Shown: one piece after another, positions 8,153-15,818 of the stretch
Layout of the letters: each line of letters begins with the position of its first letter
Numbering within the stretch: the stretch's first letter is position 1
DNA from: Xanthomonas floridensis
GTDB lineage: Bacteria > Pseudomonadota > Gammaproteobacteria > Xanthomonadales > Xanthomonadaceae
Length of the DNA stretch: 64,000 bases
Reading direction: 5' to 3'
Assembly (NCBI RefSeq): GCF_001642575.1
Contig: NZ_LXNG01000058.1
Span: forward strand, 96,179 to 160,178
Translations under genes and position numbers: made by a program
Notes under the pieces: model-generated
Seen by the model: the letters and a program-made list of their open reading frames with translations, nothing else
Database searches by the model: none
What the model was told of the DNA's origin: nothing

Positions 8153-10408
8153 ATGCCCGTGCACCACCGGCTTCCTGCAAGGAGCGCCTCTGCATCGATG
8201 GTGTTTGGAAAGCCGCAGGTGCTGGCGTGGAGCCTGGCCCTGGCATGTGCACCGGCCTTCGCCGATGACGTAGGCGAGGCCGCTGCTGCACCGAAGGGAG
8301 CCGCACAGACCTTGGGTGCGGTGAAGGTCACCGCCACGCGCCGCGAAACCACCTTGCAGCAGGTGCCGGTGGCGGTTTCGGTCGTGCAGGGCCAGAGTCT
8401 GGAGCGCGAGAATCGCAACAGCGTGGCCGATCTGCCGGCCCTGGTGCCCAGCCTGACGTTCCGCACCGGTGCCTCCAACAAGGACACCTCGCTGTTCCTG
8501 CGTGGCGTGGGCACCATCTCCACCTCCCCGGGCGTGGAGCCCAGCGTGGCCACGGTGATCGATGGCGTGGTGCTGGGCCGTCCCGGCCAGGCCACCCTGG
8601 ATCTGCTGGATGTCGAACGCATCGAAGTCCTGCGCGGGCCGCAGGGCACCCTGTTCGGCAAGAACGCATCGGCCGGCGTGCTCAATATCGTCAGCAAGCC
8701 GGCCCCGGACGTGGTTGGTGGCTACGTCGACTACGCGCACTTCGGTGGCGGCGGCGAGGACCGCGTCCGCGCCAGCGTCGGTGGCGCCCTGGTGCCGGAA
8801 ATGCTGAAGGCGAACGTTTCCGCGTTGTGGGCCGACTACGGCGGCAACGTGCGTAACGTGGCCGATGGCCAGGCCGTCAACGGCTACCGGCGTGCCGGTG
8901 CGCGGCTGCGCCTGGACCTGACCCCGACGCCGGACGTCAGCGCCACCTTGCTTGCCGACTACCTGCGCTCTCACGGCGATGCGCCCAGCGGCGTGGTGGT
9001 GGCCAGCACGCGCGCCGATTTTGCCGCCGCGCTCGCGCCGGTGCGTGCCAGTGCAGACAACCGGCAGATCAACAGTGATTACCGCACATTCCTGGACGAC
9101 ACCAACAAGGGCGCCTCGCTGCAGCTGGACCAGCACATTGGCGAGGTGCTGCTGACCTCGATCAGCGCGTGGCGGCAATGGGACAACACCCAGTTCCAGG
9201 ATGGCGACCGCACTGCCCAGCGCAGCGCCGCGTTTCCGTCTTCGCATGACCGTGGCGACCTCGGATACACGCAGTATTCGCAGGAGCTGCGTGTGCAGAC
9301 CCCGCGCGACCGTGCGGTGGAAGCCGTGGCCGGCCTGTACTACCTGCACGCGCGCAACGACGAAACCTATCGCCGCACCGTGACGACGCCAACCGCCAGC
9401 AACGTGGGCGTGGCCGATTACGCCACGCGGGCAGCCACCTATGCGGCATTCGGCGAGGCGACCTGGCATTGGCGGCCGGACCTGCGCGCCTTGCTGGGCG
9501 CGCGTGTCACCCGCGATACGCTGGAGTACCGGCACCAGCGCGTATCCAGCTCCGCCACGGCGGTCACCGGGATCCAGCCGGCGACCGCCAGCGCCGGCAG
9601 TACTACCGAAGATGGCGTGTCCGGGCGTGCCGGCCTGCAGTACGACATCGATGCGCACACCACTGGGTATCTCACCTATTCGCGCGGCTACAAGGGCCCG
9701 GCCTACAACGTATTCTTCAACATGCAGCCGCGCGATACGCCGGCGTTGAAGCCGGAAACCTCCAACGCCTGGGAGCTGGGCCTGAAGGCGCGTGCGCTGG
9801 ACGACCGGCTTAGCGCGAACGTGGCGCTGTTCCATACCGACTACGCCAATTACCAGGCCAATTTCTTCGACACCGTGGCGGGGCAGGTGGTGACCCGGCT
9901 GATCAACGCCGGGCAGGTCCGCACGCAGGGCCTGGAGCTGGATCTGGAGTATCGGCCCACCGAGCGGCTGAGCCTGGCGTCGTCACTGGCCTATACGCAG
10001 GCCCGCATCCAGCGCTTTGCGTGCCCGGCAGCGGCGGCGGCCAACTGCAACGTCGACGGCCGGCCGCTGCCGTTTTCGCCGGACTGGAAGGGCAACCTGC
10101 GCGCGGCGTATCGCGTGCCGCTGCGTGGCAGCCTGGCGCTGGAGTTGAACGGCGATGTGAGCTGGCAGGACAGCGTGCAGTACGACCTCAGCCAGACTCC
10201 CCAGACCGTCCAGGGGCCGTACGCGATCTGGAACGCCAGCATCGCGCTGGCCGACGACGCACATGGCTGGCGGGTGGCGGTACTGGGCCGCAATTTGGGC
10301 GACCGGGCGTATGCGCCGCTTCTGGCCAATGCCACCGGCAATGTCTACCGGCTGGTGCCGCGCGATGACCGGCGCTATGTCGGCCTGCAAGTGCACAAGG
10401 ATTTCTGA
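8153..10408 (+). CDS. TonB-dependent receptor of the sulfonate locus
   Basis: A 751-residue outer-membrane receptor. A signal region is followed by the TonB box LGAVKVTATRRETTLQQVPV, a plug domain with FLRGVGTISTSPGVEPSVA and IEVLRGPQGTLFGKNASAGV, and a beta-barrel ending in Phe (VGLQVHKDF). The start at 8153 has AAAAGGA upstream. It heads a co-directional set with a flavin monooxygenase, an aldo-keto reductase and an SsuABC-type transporter, so it probably imports a sulfonate or similar organosulfur compound across the outer membrane. The ligand is inferred from context, not sequence. No FecI/FecR-type extension is present. Confidence 0.9.
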   Translation: MPVHHRLPARSASASMVFGKPQVLAWSLALACAPAFADDVGEAAAAPKGAAQTLGAVKVTATRRETTLQQVPVAVSVVQGQSLERENRNSVADLPALVPSLTFRTGASNKDTSLFLRGVGTISTSPGVEPSVATVIDGVVLGRPGQATLDLLDVERIEVLRGPQGTLFGKNASAGVLNIVSKPAPDVVGGYVDYAHFGGGGEDRVRASVGGALVPEMLKANVSALWADYGGNVRNVADGQAVNGYRRAGARLRLDLTPTPDVSATLLADYLRSHGDAPSGVVVASTRADFAAALAPVRASADNRQINSDYRTFLDDTNKGASLQLDQHIGEVLLTSISAWRQWDNTQFQDGDRTAQRSAAFPSSHDRGDLGYTQYSQELRVQTPRDRAVEAVAGLYYLHARNDETYRRTVTTPTASNVGVADYATRAATYAAFGEATWHWRPDLRALLGARVTRDTLEYRHQRVSSSATAVTGIQPATASAGSTTEDGVSGRAGLQYDIDAHTTGYLTYSRGYKGPAYNVFFNMQPRDTPALKPETSNAWELGLKARALDDRLSANVALFHTDYANYQANFFDTVAGQVVTRLINAGQVRTQGLELDLEYRPTERLSLASSLAYTQARIQRFACPAAAAANCNVDGRPLPFSPDWKGNLRAAYRVPLRGSLALELNGDVSWQDSVQYDLSQTPQTVQGPYAIWNASIALADDAHGWRVAVLGRNLGDRAYAPLLANATGNVYRLVPRDDRRYVGLQVHKDF

Positions 10409-10475
10409 GGATGCAGTGGATGGAGTGGCAAGACGTGTTCGATCACAGTACTTACGTGGCCTGCGGTGAGTGGCG

Positions 10476-11804
10476 ATGAGCGGGCAGCGTCAGTTGTCGC
10501 TGGGGGCCTTTCTGATGGCCACTGGCCATCACGTGGCGGCGTGGCGTCACCCGCAGGTGAGCGCAGACACGCTGGATTTTGCGCAGTACCGCGAGATGGT
10601 GCGCATCGCCGAAGCCGCGAAGTTCGATGCGGTGTTCGTCGCCGACAGCCTGGCCGCCGCTGGCGGGCCGATCGCGCCACGCATGGCGCGTTCCAGCCTG
10701 TTCGAGCCGCTGACGCTGCTCAGCGCGCTGGCCGCGGTGACCGAGCGTATCGGGCTGATCGCCACCATGACCACCAGCTACAACGAGCCATATCACGTGG
10801 CGCGCAAGTTCGCCTCGCTGGATCATCTGTCCGGCGGGCGCGCAGGCTGGAATCTGGTCACCTCCGATGCCGCCGACGAAGCGCTCAACTTCAATCGCGA
10901 TGCGCATTACGTGCATGCCGAGCGCTATGCGCGGGCGCGCGAATTCCAGCACGTGGTGGCCGGCCTGTGGGACAGTTGGGATGACGACGCGTTCATCGCC
11001 GACAAGGCGGCCGGCCGGCATCACGACCCGGCGCGTGCGCACGTGCTCGACCACCGCGGCGCGCATTTCCAGGTGCGTGGGCCACTCAATATCGCGCGCG
11101 CTCCGCAGGGCCATCCGGTGCTGGTGCAGGCCGGCTCGTCCGAGCCGGGGCGCGCATTGGCGGCAGAGACTGCCGAGGTGGTGTTCACCGCGCAATCGTC
11201 GCTGGCCAAGGCACAGGCGTTCTATGCCGACATCAAGGGGCGGCTGGAGCAGTTCGGCCGGCCGCGCGACGCGTTGAAGGTGCTGCCCGGCGTGTTCATC
11301 GTGGTGGGACAGAGCCAGGCCGAAGCGCAGGAAAAGTTCGAGCAGTTTCAGCAGTTGGTGGAGCCGGAGGTGGGCATCGCCCTGCTGTCGCGCATGTTGG
11401 GCAACTTCGATCTATCCGGCTATCCGCCCGATGGCCCGCTGCCGGAATTGCCGCTGACCGAAACCGGCCAGCGCAGCCGCCAGCAGCTGTTCACCGAGCT
11501 GGCCGGACAGGAGCAATTGAGCATTGCCCAGCTCGGTCGGCGTATCGCCGGCGGGCGCGGGCACTACAGCCTGATCGGCACACCCACGCAGATTGCCGAC
11601 GAGCTGCAGGCCTGGTTCGAAGGCGAGGCCGCGGATGGCTTCAACGTGCTGGTGCCGCATCTGCCTGCAGGCCTGGCCGATGTGGCTGCGCACGTGGTAC
11701 CGGAGCTGCAGCGGCGCGGCCTGTTCCGGCGTGACTATGCAGGGCGTACCTTGCGCGATCATCTGGGGCTGGCACGCCCCGCCAATCGCTTCAGCGCACG
11801 CTGA
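10476..11804 (+). CDS. FMN-dependent monooxygenase, NtaA/SnaA/DszA type
   Basis: A 442-residue luciferase-like TIM-barrel flavoprotein. The signature FASLDHLSGGRAGWNLVTS and the C-terminal SLIGTPTQIADELQAWF are typical of the NtaA/SnaA/SoxA/DszA branch. These two-component enzymes use reduced FMN and oxygen to cleave C-S or C-N bonds. Placement between a receptor and an SsuABC-like transporter suggests desulfonation of an imported organosulfur compound. A GTG six bases upstream could also start translation; the ATG at 10476 is preferred. No flavin reductase gene is seen nearby. Confidence 0.85.
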   Translation: MSGQRQLSLGAFLMATGHHVAAWRHPQVSADTLDFAQYREMVRIAEAAKFDAVFVADSLAAAGGPIAPRMARSSLFEPLTLLSALAAVTERIGLIATMTTSYNEPYHVARKFASLDHLSGGRAGWNLVTSDAADEALNFNRDAHYVHAERYARAREFQHVVAGLWDSWDDDAFIADKAAGRHHDPARAHVLDHRGAHFQVRGPLNIARAPQGHPVLVQAGSSEPGRALAAETAEVVFTAQSSLAKAQAFYADIKGRLEQFGRPRDALKVLPGVFIVVGQSQAEAQEKFEQFQQLVEPEVGIALLSRMLGNFDLSGYPPDGPLPELPLTETGQRSRQQLFTELAGQEQLSIAQLGRRIAGGRGHYSLIGTPTQIADELQAWFEGEAADGFNVLVPHLPAGLADVAAHVVPELQRRGLFRRDYAGRTLRDHLGLARPANRFSAR

Positions 11805-11820
11805 TCTACCGGACACTCTG

Positions 11821-12861
11821 ATGACCTATCTCGCACATCCCGATCGTTACGACCGCATCGCCTACCGCCGTGTCGGCCGCAGCGGTCTTGTCCTGCCTGC
11901 GCTGTCGCTGGGCCTGTGGCACAACTTCGGCGACAGCACACCGATCGACACCCAGCGTGCGTTGCTGCGCACGGCATTCGATCTGGGCATCACCCATTTC
12001 GACCTGGCCAACAACTACGGCCCGCCGTATGGCAGCGCGGAAATCAACTTCGGCCGCCTGCTGCGCGAGGATTTCAGGCCGTATCGCGATGAATTGATCA
12101 TTTCCACCAAGGCCGGCTGGGACATGTGGCCGGGCCCGTACGGGCAGGGCGGCGGTTCGCGCAAATACCTGCTGTCCAGCCTGGACCAGAGCCTGCAACG
12201 GCTGGGCGTGGACTATGTGGACATTTTCTATTCGCACCGTTTCGATGCGGATACGCCGCTGGAAGAAACCGCAGGTGCACTGGCCAGTGCGGTGCAACAG
12301 GGCAAGGCACTGTATGTGGGCGTGTCGTCGTATTCGTCGGCGCGCACGCGCGACATTGCAGCGTTGCTGCGCGAGTGGAAGGTGCCGCTGCTGATCCATC
12401 AACCGGCCTACAACCTGTTCAACCGTTGGCCGGAGCAGGACCTGCTGGACACCACCGCCGACCTCGGCGCCGGCGTGATCGCCTTTACGCCGCTGGCGCA
12501 GGGCCTGCTCACCGGCAAGTACCTGCAGGGCGTGCCGGCCGATGCGCGGGTCAACCGCCCGGGCGGTCAGTCGCTGCGCCCGGAGCACCTGTCCGACGAC
12601 AATCTGCGGCGTGCGCGTGGCCTGGACGGCATCGCGCGCCAGCGCGGGCAGAGCCTTGCCCAGCTGGCGCTGGCCTGGGTGTTGCGCGATGCGCGCGTGA
12701 GCTCGGCGCTGCTGGGTGCCAGCCGCCCGGAGCAACTGGTGGAGAACGTGGCGGCGCTGCAGAACCTGCATTTCAGCCCGGAAGAGTTGGCCGAGATCGA
12801 CCGCTACGCGGTCGAGGGCGGTATCAACCTCTGGGAAAAACCGTCCACCGATTGGCAATGA
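11821..12861 (+). CDS. gpr: Aldo-keto reductase, YghZ/Gpr-like
   Basis: A 346-residue protein, the same length as E. coli YghZ (L-glyceraldehyde 3-phosphate reductase) and very similar by eye: ALSLGLWHNFG, FDLANNYGPPYGSAE, STKAGWDMWPGPYG, VDIFYSHRFD and FTPLAQGLLTGKYL. The catalytic Asp/Tyr/Lys/His set is present (D of FDLANNY, Y of NNYGPP, K of STKAG, H of YSHR). It is NADPH-dependent in the family and reduces reactive aldehydes. In this operon it may process the aldehyde left after desulfonation; that is inference. Its stop is followed at once by the Shine-Dalgarno of the next gene. Confidence 0.88.
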   Translation: MTYLAHPDRYDRIAYRRVGRSGLVLPALSLGLWHNFGDSTPIDTQRALLRTAFDLGITHFDLANNYGPPYGSAEINFGRLLREDFRPYRDELIISTKAGWDMWPGPYGQGGGSRKYLLSSLDQSLQRLGVDYVDIFYSHRFDADTPLEETAGALASAVQQGKALYVGVSSYSSARTRDIAALLREWKVPLLIHQPAYNLFNRWPEQDLLDTTADLGAGVIAFTPLAQGLLTGKYLQGVPADARVNRPGGQSLRPEHLSDDNLRRARGLDGIARQRGQSLAQLALAWVLRDARVSSALLGASRPEQLVENVAALQNLHFSPEELAEIDRYAVEGGINLWEKPSTDWQ

Positions 12862-12872
12862 GGAGGGTATCG

Positions 12873-13961
12873 ATGCGCCATGAGGTTGCAGCAATGCGTA
12901 GACACGCGATGGCAAGGCCGCCGGTCGATGCGGCAAGGCCCTCGGGAGCGGTCAGTGCTGCAGTTGACGCCGGGCTGGCGCGCAGGGGTGCGGCGGCGTT
13001 TGCCAGGCGCATCGCCGCGCTGGTGTTGCTGAGCCTTGTGTGGATGCAGGTGGCTGCGGCGGCAGAACCGGCGCAATTGCGCATTGGCTACCAGAAGGCG
13101 GTCTCCAGCCTGGTGCTGGCCAGACAGCATCGGCTGCTGGAGCAGCGTTTTCCGCGCACCAGGATCACCTGGGTGGAATTTCCGGCCGGCCCGCAGTTGC
13201 TGGAGGCGTTGAACGTGGGCAGCATCGATCTGGGCGGTGCCGGCGATATCCCGCCGCTGTTCGCACAGGCGGCCGGCGCGGATCTGCTGTACGTGGGCTG
13301 GGTGCCGCCCACGCCGAAAGCCGAGACCATTCTGGTGCCGGCCAAGAGCACGCTGCGGCGTGTGGCCGACCTGAAGGGCAAGCGCGTTGCCTTCCAGAAG
13401 GGCTCCAGTGCGCACAACCTGCTGCTGCGGCTGTTGGCCAGGTCCGGGCTGAGCATGCGCGACATCACGCCGCTGTACCTGTCGCCGGCCAACGCGCGCG
13501 CCGCATTCGCGGCCGGGCAGGTGGATGCCTGGGCGATCTGGGACCCGTGGTATTCGGCCTTGACGCTGGACGGCAGCGCGCGTCTGCTCGCCAATGGCGA
13601 GGGGCTGGGACTGACCGGCGGGTTCTTCCTGTCCTCGCGCCGCTATGCCACGGCATGGGGCCCGTTCGTGCAGCAGGTGCTGGGCACGCTCAACCAGGCC
13701 GATGGGTTGCTGGAACGCGACCGCGCCGGCAGCATCAAGGTGCTGGCACAGGTGAGCGGGCTGTCGCCTGCGGTGGTGGAGCGCACCTTGGCGCATCGCC
13801 CGCCGGCCAGCGTGCAGCCGCTGAGCGAGCAGGTGATCAAGGCGCAGCAGGCCACCGCCGATCTGTTCTTCGCACAGCGCCTGTTGCCCAAACGCGTGCT
13901 GGTGGCACCGGCGGTCTGGCGTGCGCCCGCCAGCGTTACCGCACAGGCTGCACGAAAGTGA
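12873..13961 (+). CDS. ssuA: Sulfonate ABC transporter substrate-binding protein, SsuA-like
   Basis: A 362-residue periplasmic binding protein of the SsuA/TauA/NMT1 fold: LRIGYQKAVSSLVLARQH, FPAGPQLLEALNVGSIDLGG, DLKGKRVAFQKGSSAHNLL and VDAWAIWDPWYSA. The export signal is unusually far in (hydrophobic ALVLLSLVWMQVAAAAEPA at about residues 48-66), preceded by a basic, low-complexity leader. AGGAGGG sits six bases before the ATG at 12873, supporting that start; in-frame ATGs at 12894 and 12909 are alternatives. It binds the substrate for the permease and ATPase that follow. Confidence 0.88.
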   Translation: MRHEVAAMRRHAMARPPVDAARPSGAVSAAVDAGLARRGAAAFARRIAALVLLSLVWMQVAAAAEPAQLRIGYQKAVSSLVLARQHRLLEQRFPRTRITWVEFPAGPQLLEALNVGSIDLGGAGDIPPLFAQAAGADLLYVGWVPPTPKAETILVPAKSTLRRVADLKGKRVAFQKGSSAHNLLLRLLARSGLSMRDITPLYLSPANARAAFAAGQVDAWAIWDPWYSALTLDGSARLLANGEGLGLTGGFFLSSRRYATAWGPFVQQVLGTLNQADGLLERDRAGSIKVLAQVSGLSPAVVERTLAHRPPASVQPLSEQVIKAQQATADLFFAQRLLPKRVLVAPAVWRAPASVTAQAARK

Positions 13962-14007
13962 TGCGCACACCGACCTCGATCCAGCGCTGCAGCCGGCCGG
14001 TGCGCGC

Positions 14008-14802
14008 ATGAGTACGCCGCTGCGCCAGTGGAGCAGCCGGCTGGTGCCATGGCTGCTGCCGTTGGCGGTGGTGACGGCCTGGCAGATCGCCGCGTCCACC
14101 GGGTGGCTGCCCGAGCGCATCCTGCCGGCGCCGGATGCGGTACTGCGCGCAGCGGCCACGCTGGTGCAAAGCGGGGAGCTGTGGCAGCACCTGGCCATCA
14201 GCAGTTGGCGTGCGGCGCTGGGGCTGGCCATCGGCGGCAGTATCGGGCTGGCGCTGGGCCTGCTGACCGGCGTGTCGCGGGTGGCTGAGCGGCTGCTCGA
14301 CAGCAGCCTGCAGATGCTGCGCAACGTGCCGCATCTGGCGCTGATTCCGCTGGTGATCCTGTGGTTCGGCATCGATGAAGGCGCCAAGCTGTTTCTGGTG
14401 GCGCTGGGCACGTTCTTCCCGATCTATCTCAATACCTATCACGGCATCCGCAGCGTGGACCCGGCACTGATCGAGATGGCACGCAACTACGGCCTGCGCG
14501 GGCCACAGTTGTTCGTCGACGTGCTGTTACCCGGCGCGCTGCCGTCGATTCTGGTCGGGCTGCGCTTCGCATTGGGGCTGATGTGGCTGACCTTGATCGT
14601 GGCCGAAACCATCTCGGCCAGCTCCGGCATCGGTTACCTGGCAATGAACGCACGCGAATTCCTGCAGACCGATATCGTGGTGGTGGCGATCGTGTTGTAC
14701 GCGCTGCTCGGCAAGCTGGCCGACCTGGCCGCGCGCGGACTGGAAGCCTGGTGGCTGGGCTGGCATCCAGCGCAGCAACAGCGCACCCAGGTGCAGCGAT
14801 GA
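14008..14802 (+). CDS. ssuC: Sulfonate ABC transporter permease, SsuC-like
   Basis: A 264-residue inner-membrane permease, close to E. coli SsuC (263). It has about six membrane segments and the BPD-transport EAA loop IEMARNYGLRGPQLFVDVLLPGALPSILVG, which contacts the ATPase (shown here only to name its ends). The start at 14008 is followed by PLRQWSSRLVPWLLPLAVV, a normal SsuC N-terminus. The stop overlaps ssuB by four bases. Confidence 0.9.
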   Translation: MSTPLRQWSSRLVPWLLPLAVVTAWQIAASTGWLPERILPAPDAVLRAAATLVQSGELWQHLAISSWRAALGLAIGGSIGLALGLLTGVSRVAERLLDSSLQMLRNVPHLALIPLVILWFGIDEGAKLFLVALGTFFPIYLNTYHGIRSVDPALIEMARNYGLRGPQLFVDVLLPGALPSILVGLRFALGLMWLTLIVAETISASSGIGYLAMNAREFLQTDIVVVAIVLYALLGKLADLAARGLEAWWLGWHPAQQQRTQVQR

Positions 14803-15632
14803 CCACCCACCAGAACGGCCTGCCGCTGCGCCTGCGCGGGATCGGCAAGCGCTATGGTCAGGCCGATGTGTTGCGCGGGATCGATCTGGACATCGCGCCT
14901 GGCGCCTGCCTGGCGGTGGTCGGGCGCAGTGGCTGCGGCAAGAGCACCTTGCTGCGGGTGATCGCCGGACTTGAGGCGGCCGATACCGGTAGCGTCGACA
15001 GCGCTGATGCACCGCTGGCGGCGCAGCGCGATGCGGTGCGGCTGATGTTCCAGGATGCGCGCCTGCTGCCGTGGAAGCGCGTGATCGACAACGTGGCGCT
15101 CGGGCTGGGCCGCGCCGGGCGCACACAGGCACAGGCCGCACTGAATGCGGTGGGACTGGGCGCGCGTGCAGGCGATTGGCCGGCGGCGCTGTCGGGCGGC
15201 CAGCGGCAGCGGGTGGCACTGGCACGTGCGCTGGTGCATCGGCCGCGGCTGTTGCTGCTGGACGAGCCGCTGGGCGCACTGGATGCGCTCACCCGCATCG
15301 AGATGCAGCAGCTGATCGTGCAGCTGTGGCGTCAGTACGGTTTCACCCTGGTACTGGTCACCCATGACGTGGCCGAGGCCTGTGCACTGGCCGATCGCAT
15401 CGTGGTGATCGAGCACGGCCAGGTCGGCCTGGAGGTGGACGTGCCGGTGGCGCACCCGCGCACGCCAGGCATGCCGGCGCTGGCGGCGACCCAGGCCCAG
15501 GTGCTCTCGCGCCTGCTGGGAGGTGGGCCGGTGGAGGCATCGGTGGCTGCCGGAGAGGTCGATGCCGGTCGGGGTGGCGCCGTGCGTACCGCTCCGGCGC
15601 GGCCAGGAGGGACACTGCGTCGGATCGTCTAG
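14799..15632 (+). CDS. ssuB: Sulfonate ABC transporter ATPase, SsuB-like
   Basis: A 277-residue ABC ATPase. Walker A is GRSGCGKST (about residues 43-51), the Q-loop is MFQDARLLPW, the signature LSGGQRQRVALARAL, Walker B LLLLDEPLGALD, and the H-loop VTHDVAEA. DARLLPWK is characteristic of the SsuB/TauB class. It powers uptake through SsuC. The last 40 residues (Gly/Ala/Arg-rich) extend beyond the usual fold. It is the last gene of the operon; a 186-base gap follows before clpB. Confidence 0.92.
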   Translation: MTTHQNGLPLRLRGIGKRYGQADVLRGIDLDIAPGACLAVVGRSGCGKSTLLRVIAGLEAADTGSVDSADAPLAAQRDAVRLMFQDARLLPWKRVIDNVALGLGRAGRTQAQAALNAVGLGARAGDWPAALSGGQRQRVALARALVHRPRLLLLDEPLGALDALTRIEMQQLIVQLWRQYGFTLVLVTHDVAEACALADRIVVIEHGQVGLEVDVPVAHPRTPGMPALAATQAQVLSRLLGGGPVEASVAAGEVDAGRGGAVRTAPARPGGTLRRIV

Positions 15633-15744
15633 GGCGCCCGGCCGCCGGTCGCCACGGCACGGGCGTCGGGCGCCGCATGCCTGGTGCCGCTGGGCGCCTA
15701 GGTAGGCTGATTGGCGTCCGCCACGCTTTCGTGTCGCAGCGCAT

Positions 15745-15772
15745 CTTGAAACGCCGCCTGGAAACCGCATCT
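15745..15772 (+). promoter_or_regulatory. Sigma-32 (heat-shock) promoter of clpB
   Basis: CTTGAAA (15745-15751), a 13-base spacer and CCGCATCT (15765-15772) match the RpoH consensus CTTGAAA-N11-16-CCCCATNT with one mismatch. It lies 47 bases upstream of the clpB start, as expected for a heat-shock promoter. Confidence 0.8.
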
Positions 15773-15818
15773 GCTCGGTATCGCCGGACTTGCCGGCCAC
15801 CCGTTCAGAGGAATCCCC

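Noticed and set aside
12804..14411. A 535-codon minus-strand frame opposite ssuA and ssuC
   Set aside because: No domain and no ribosome-binding site, while the plus strand encodes clear transporter proteins.
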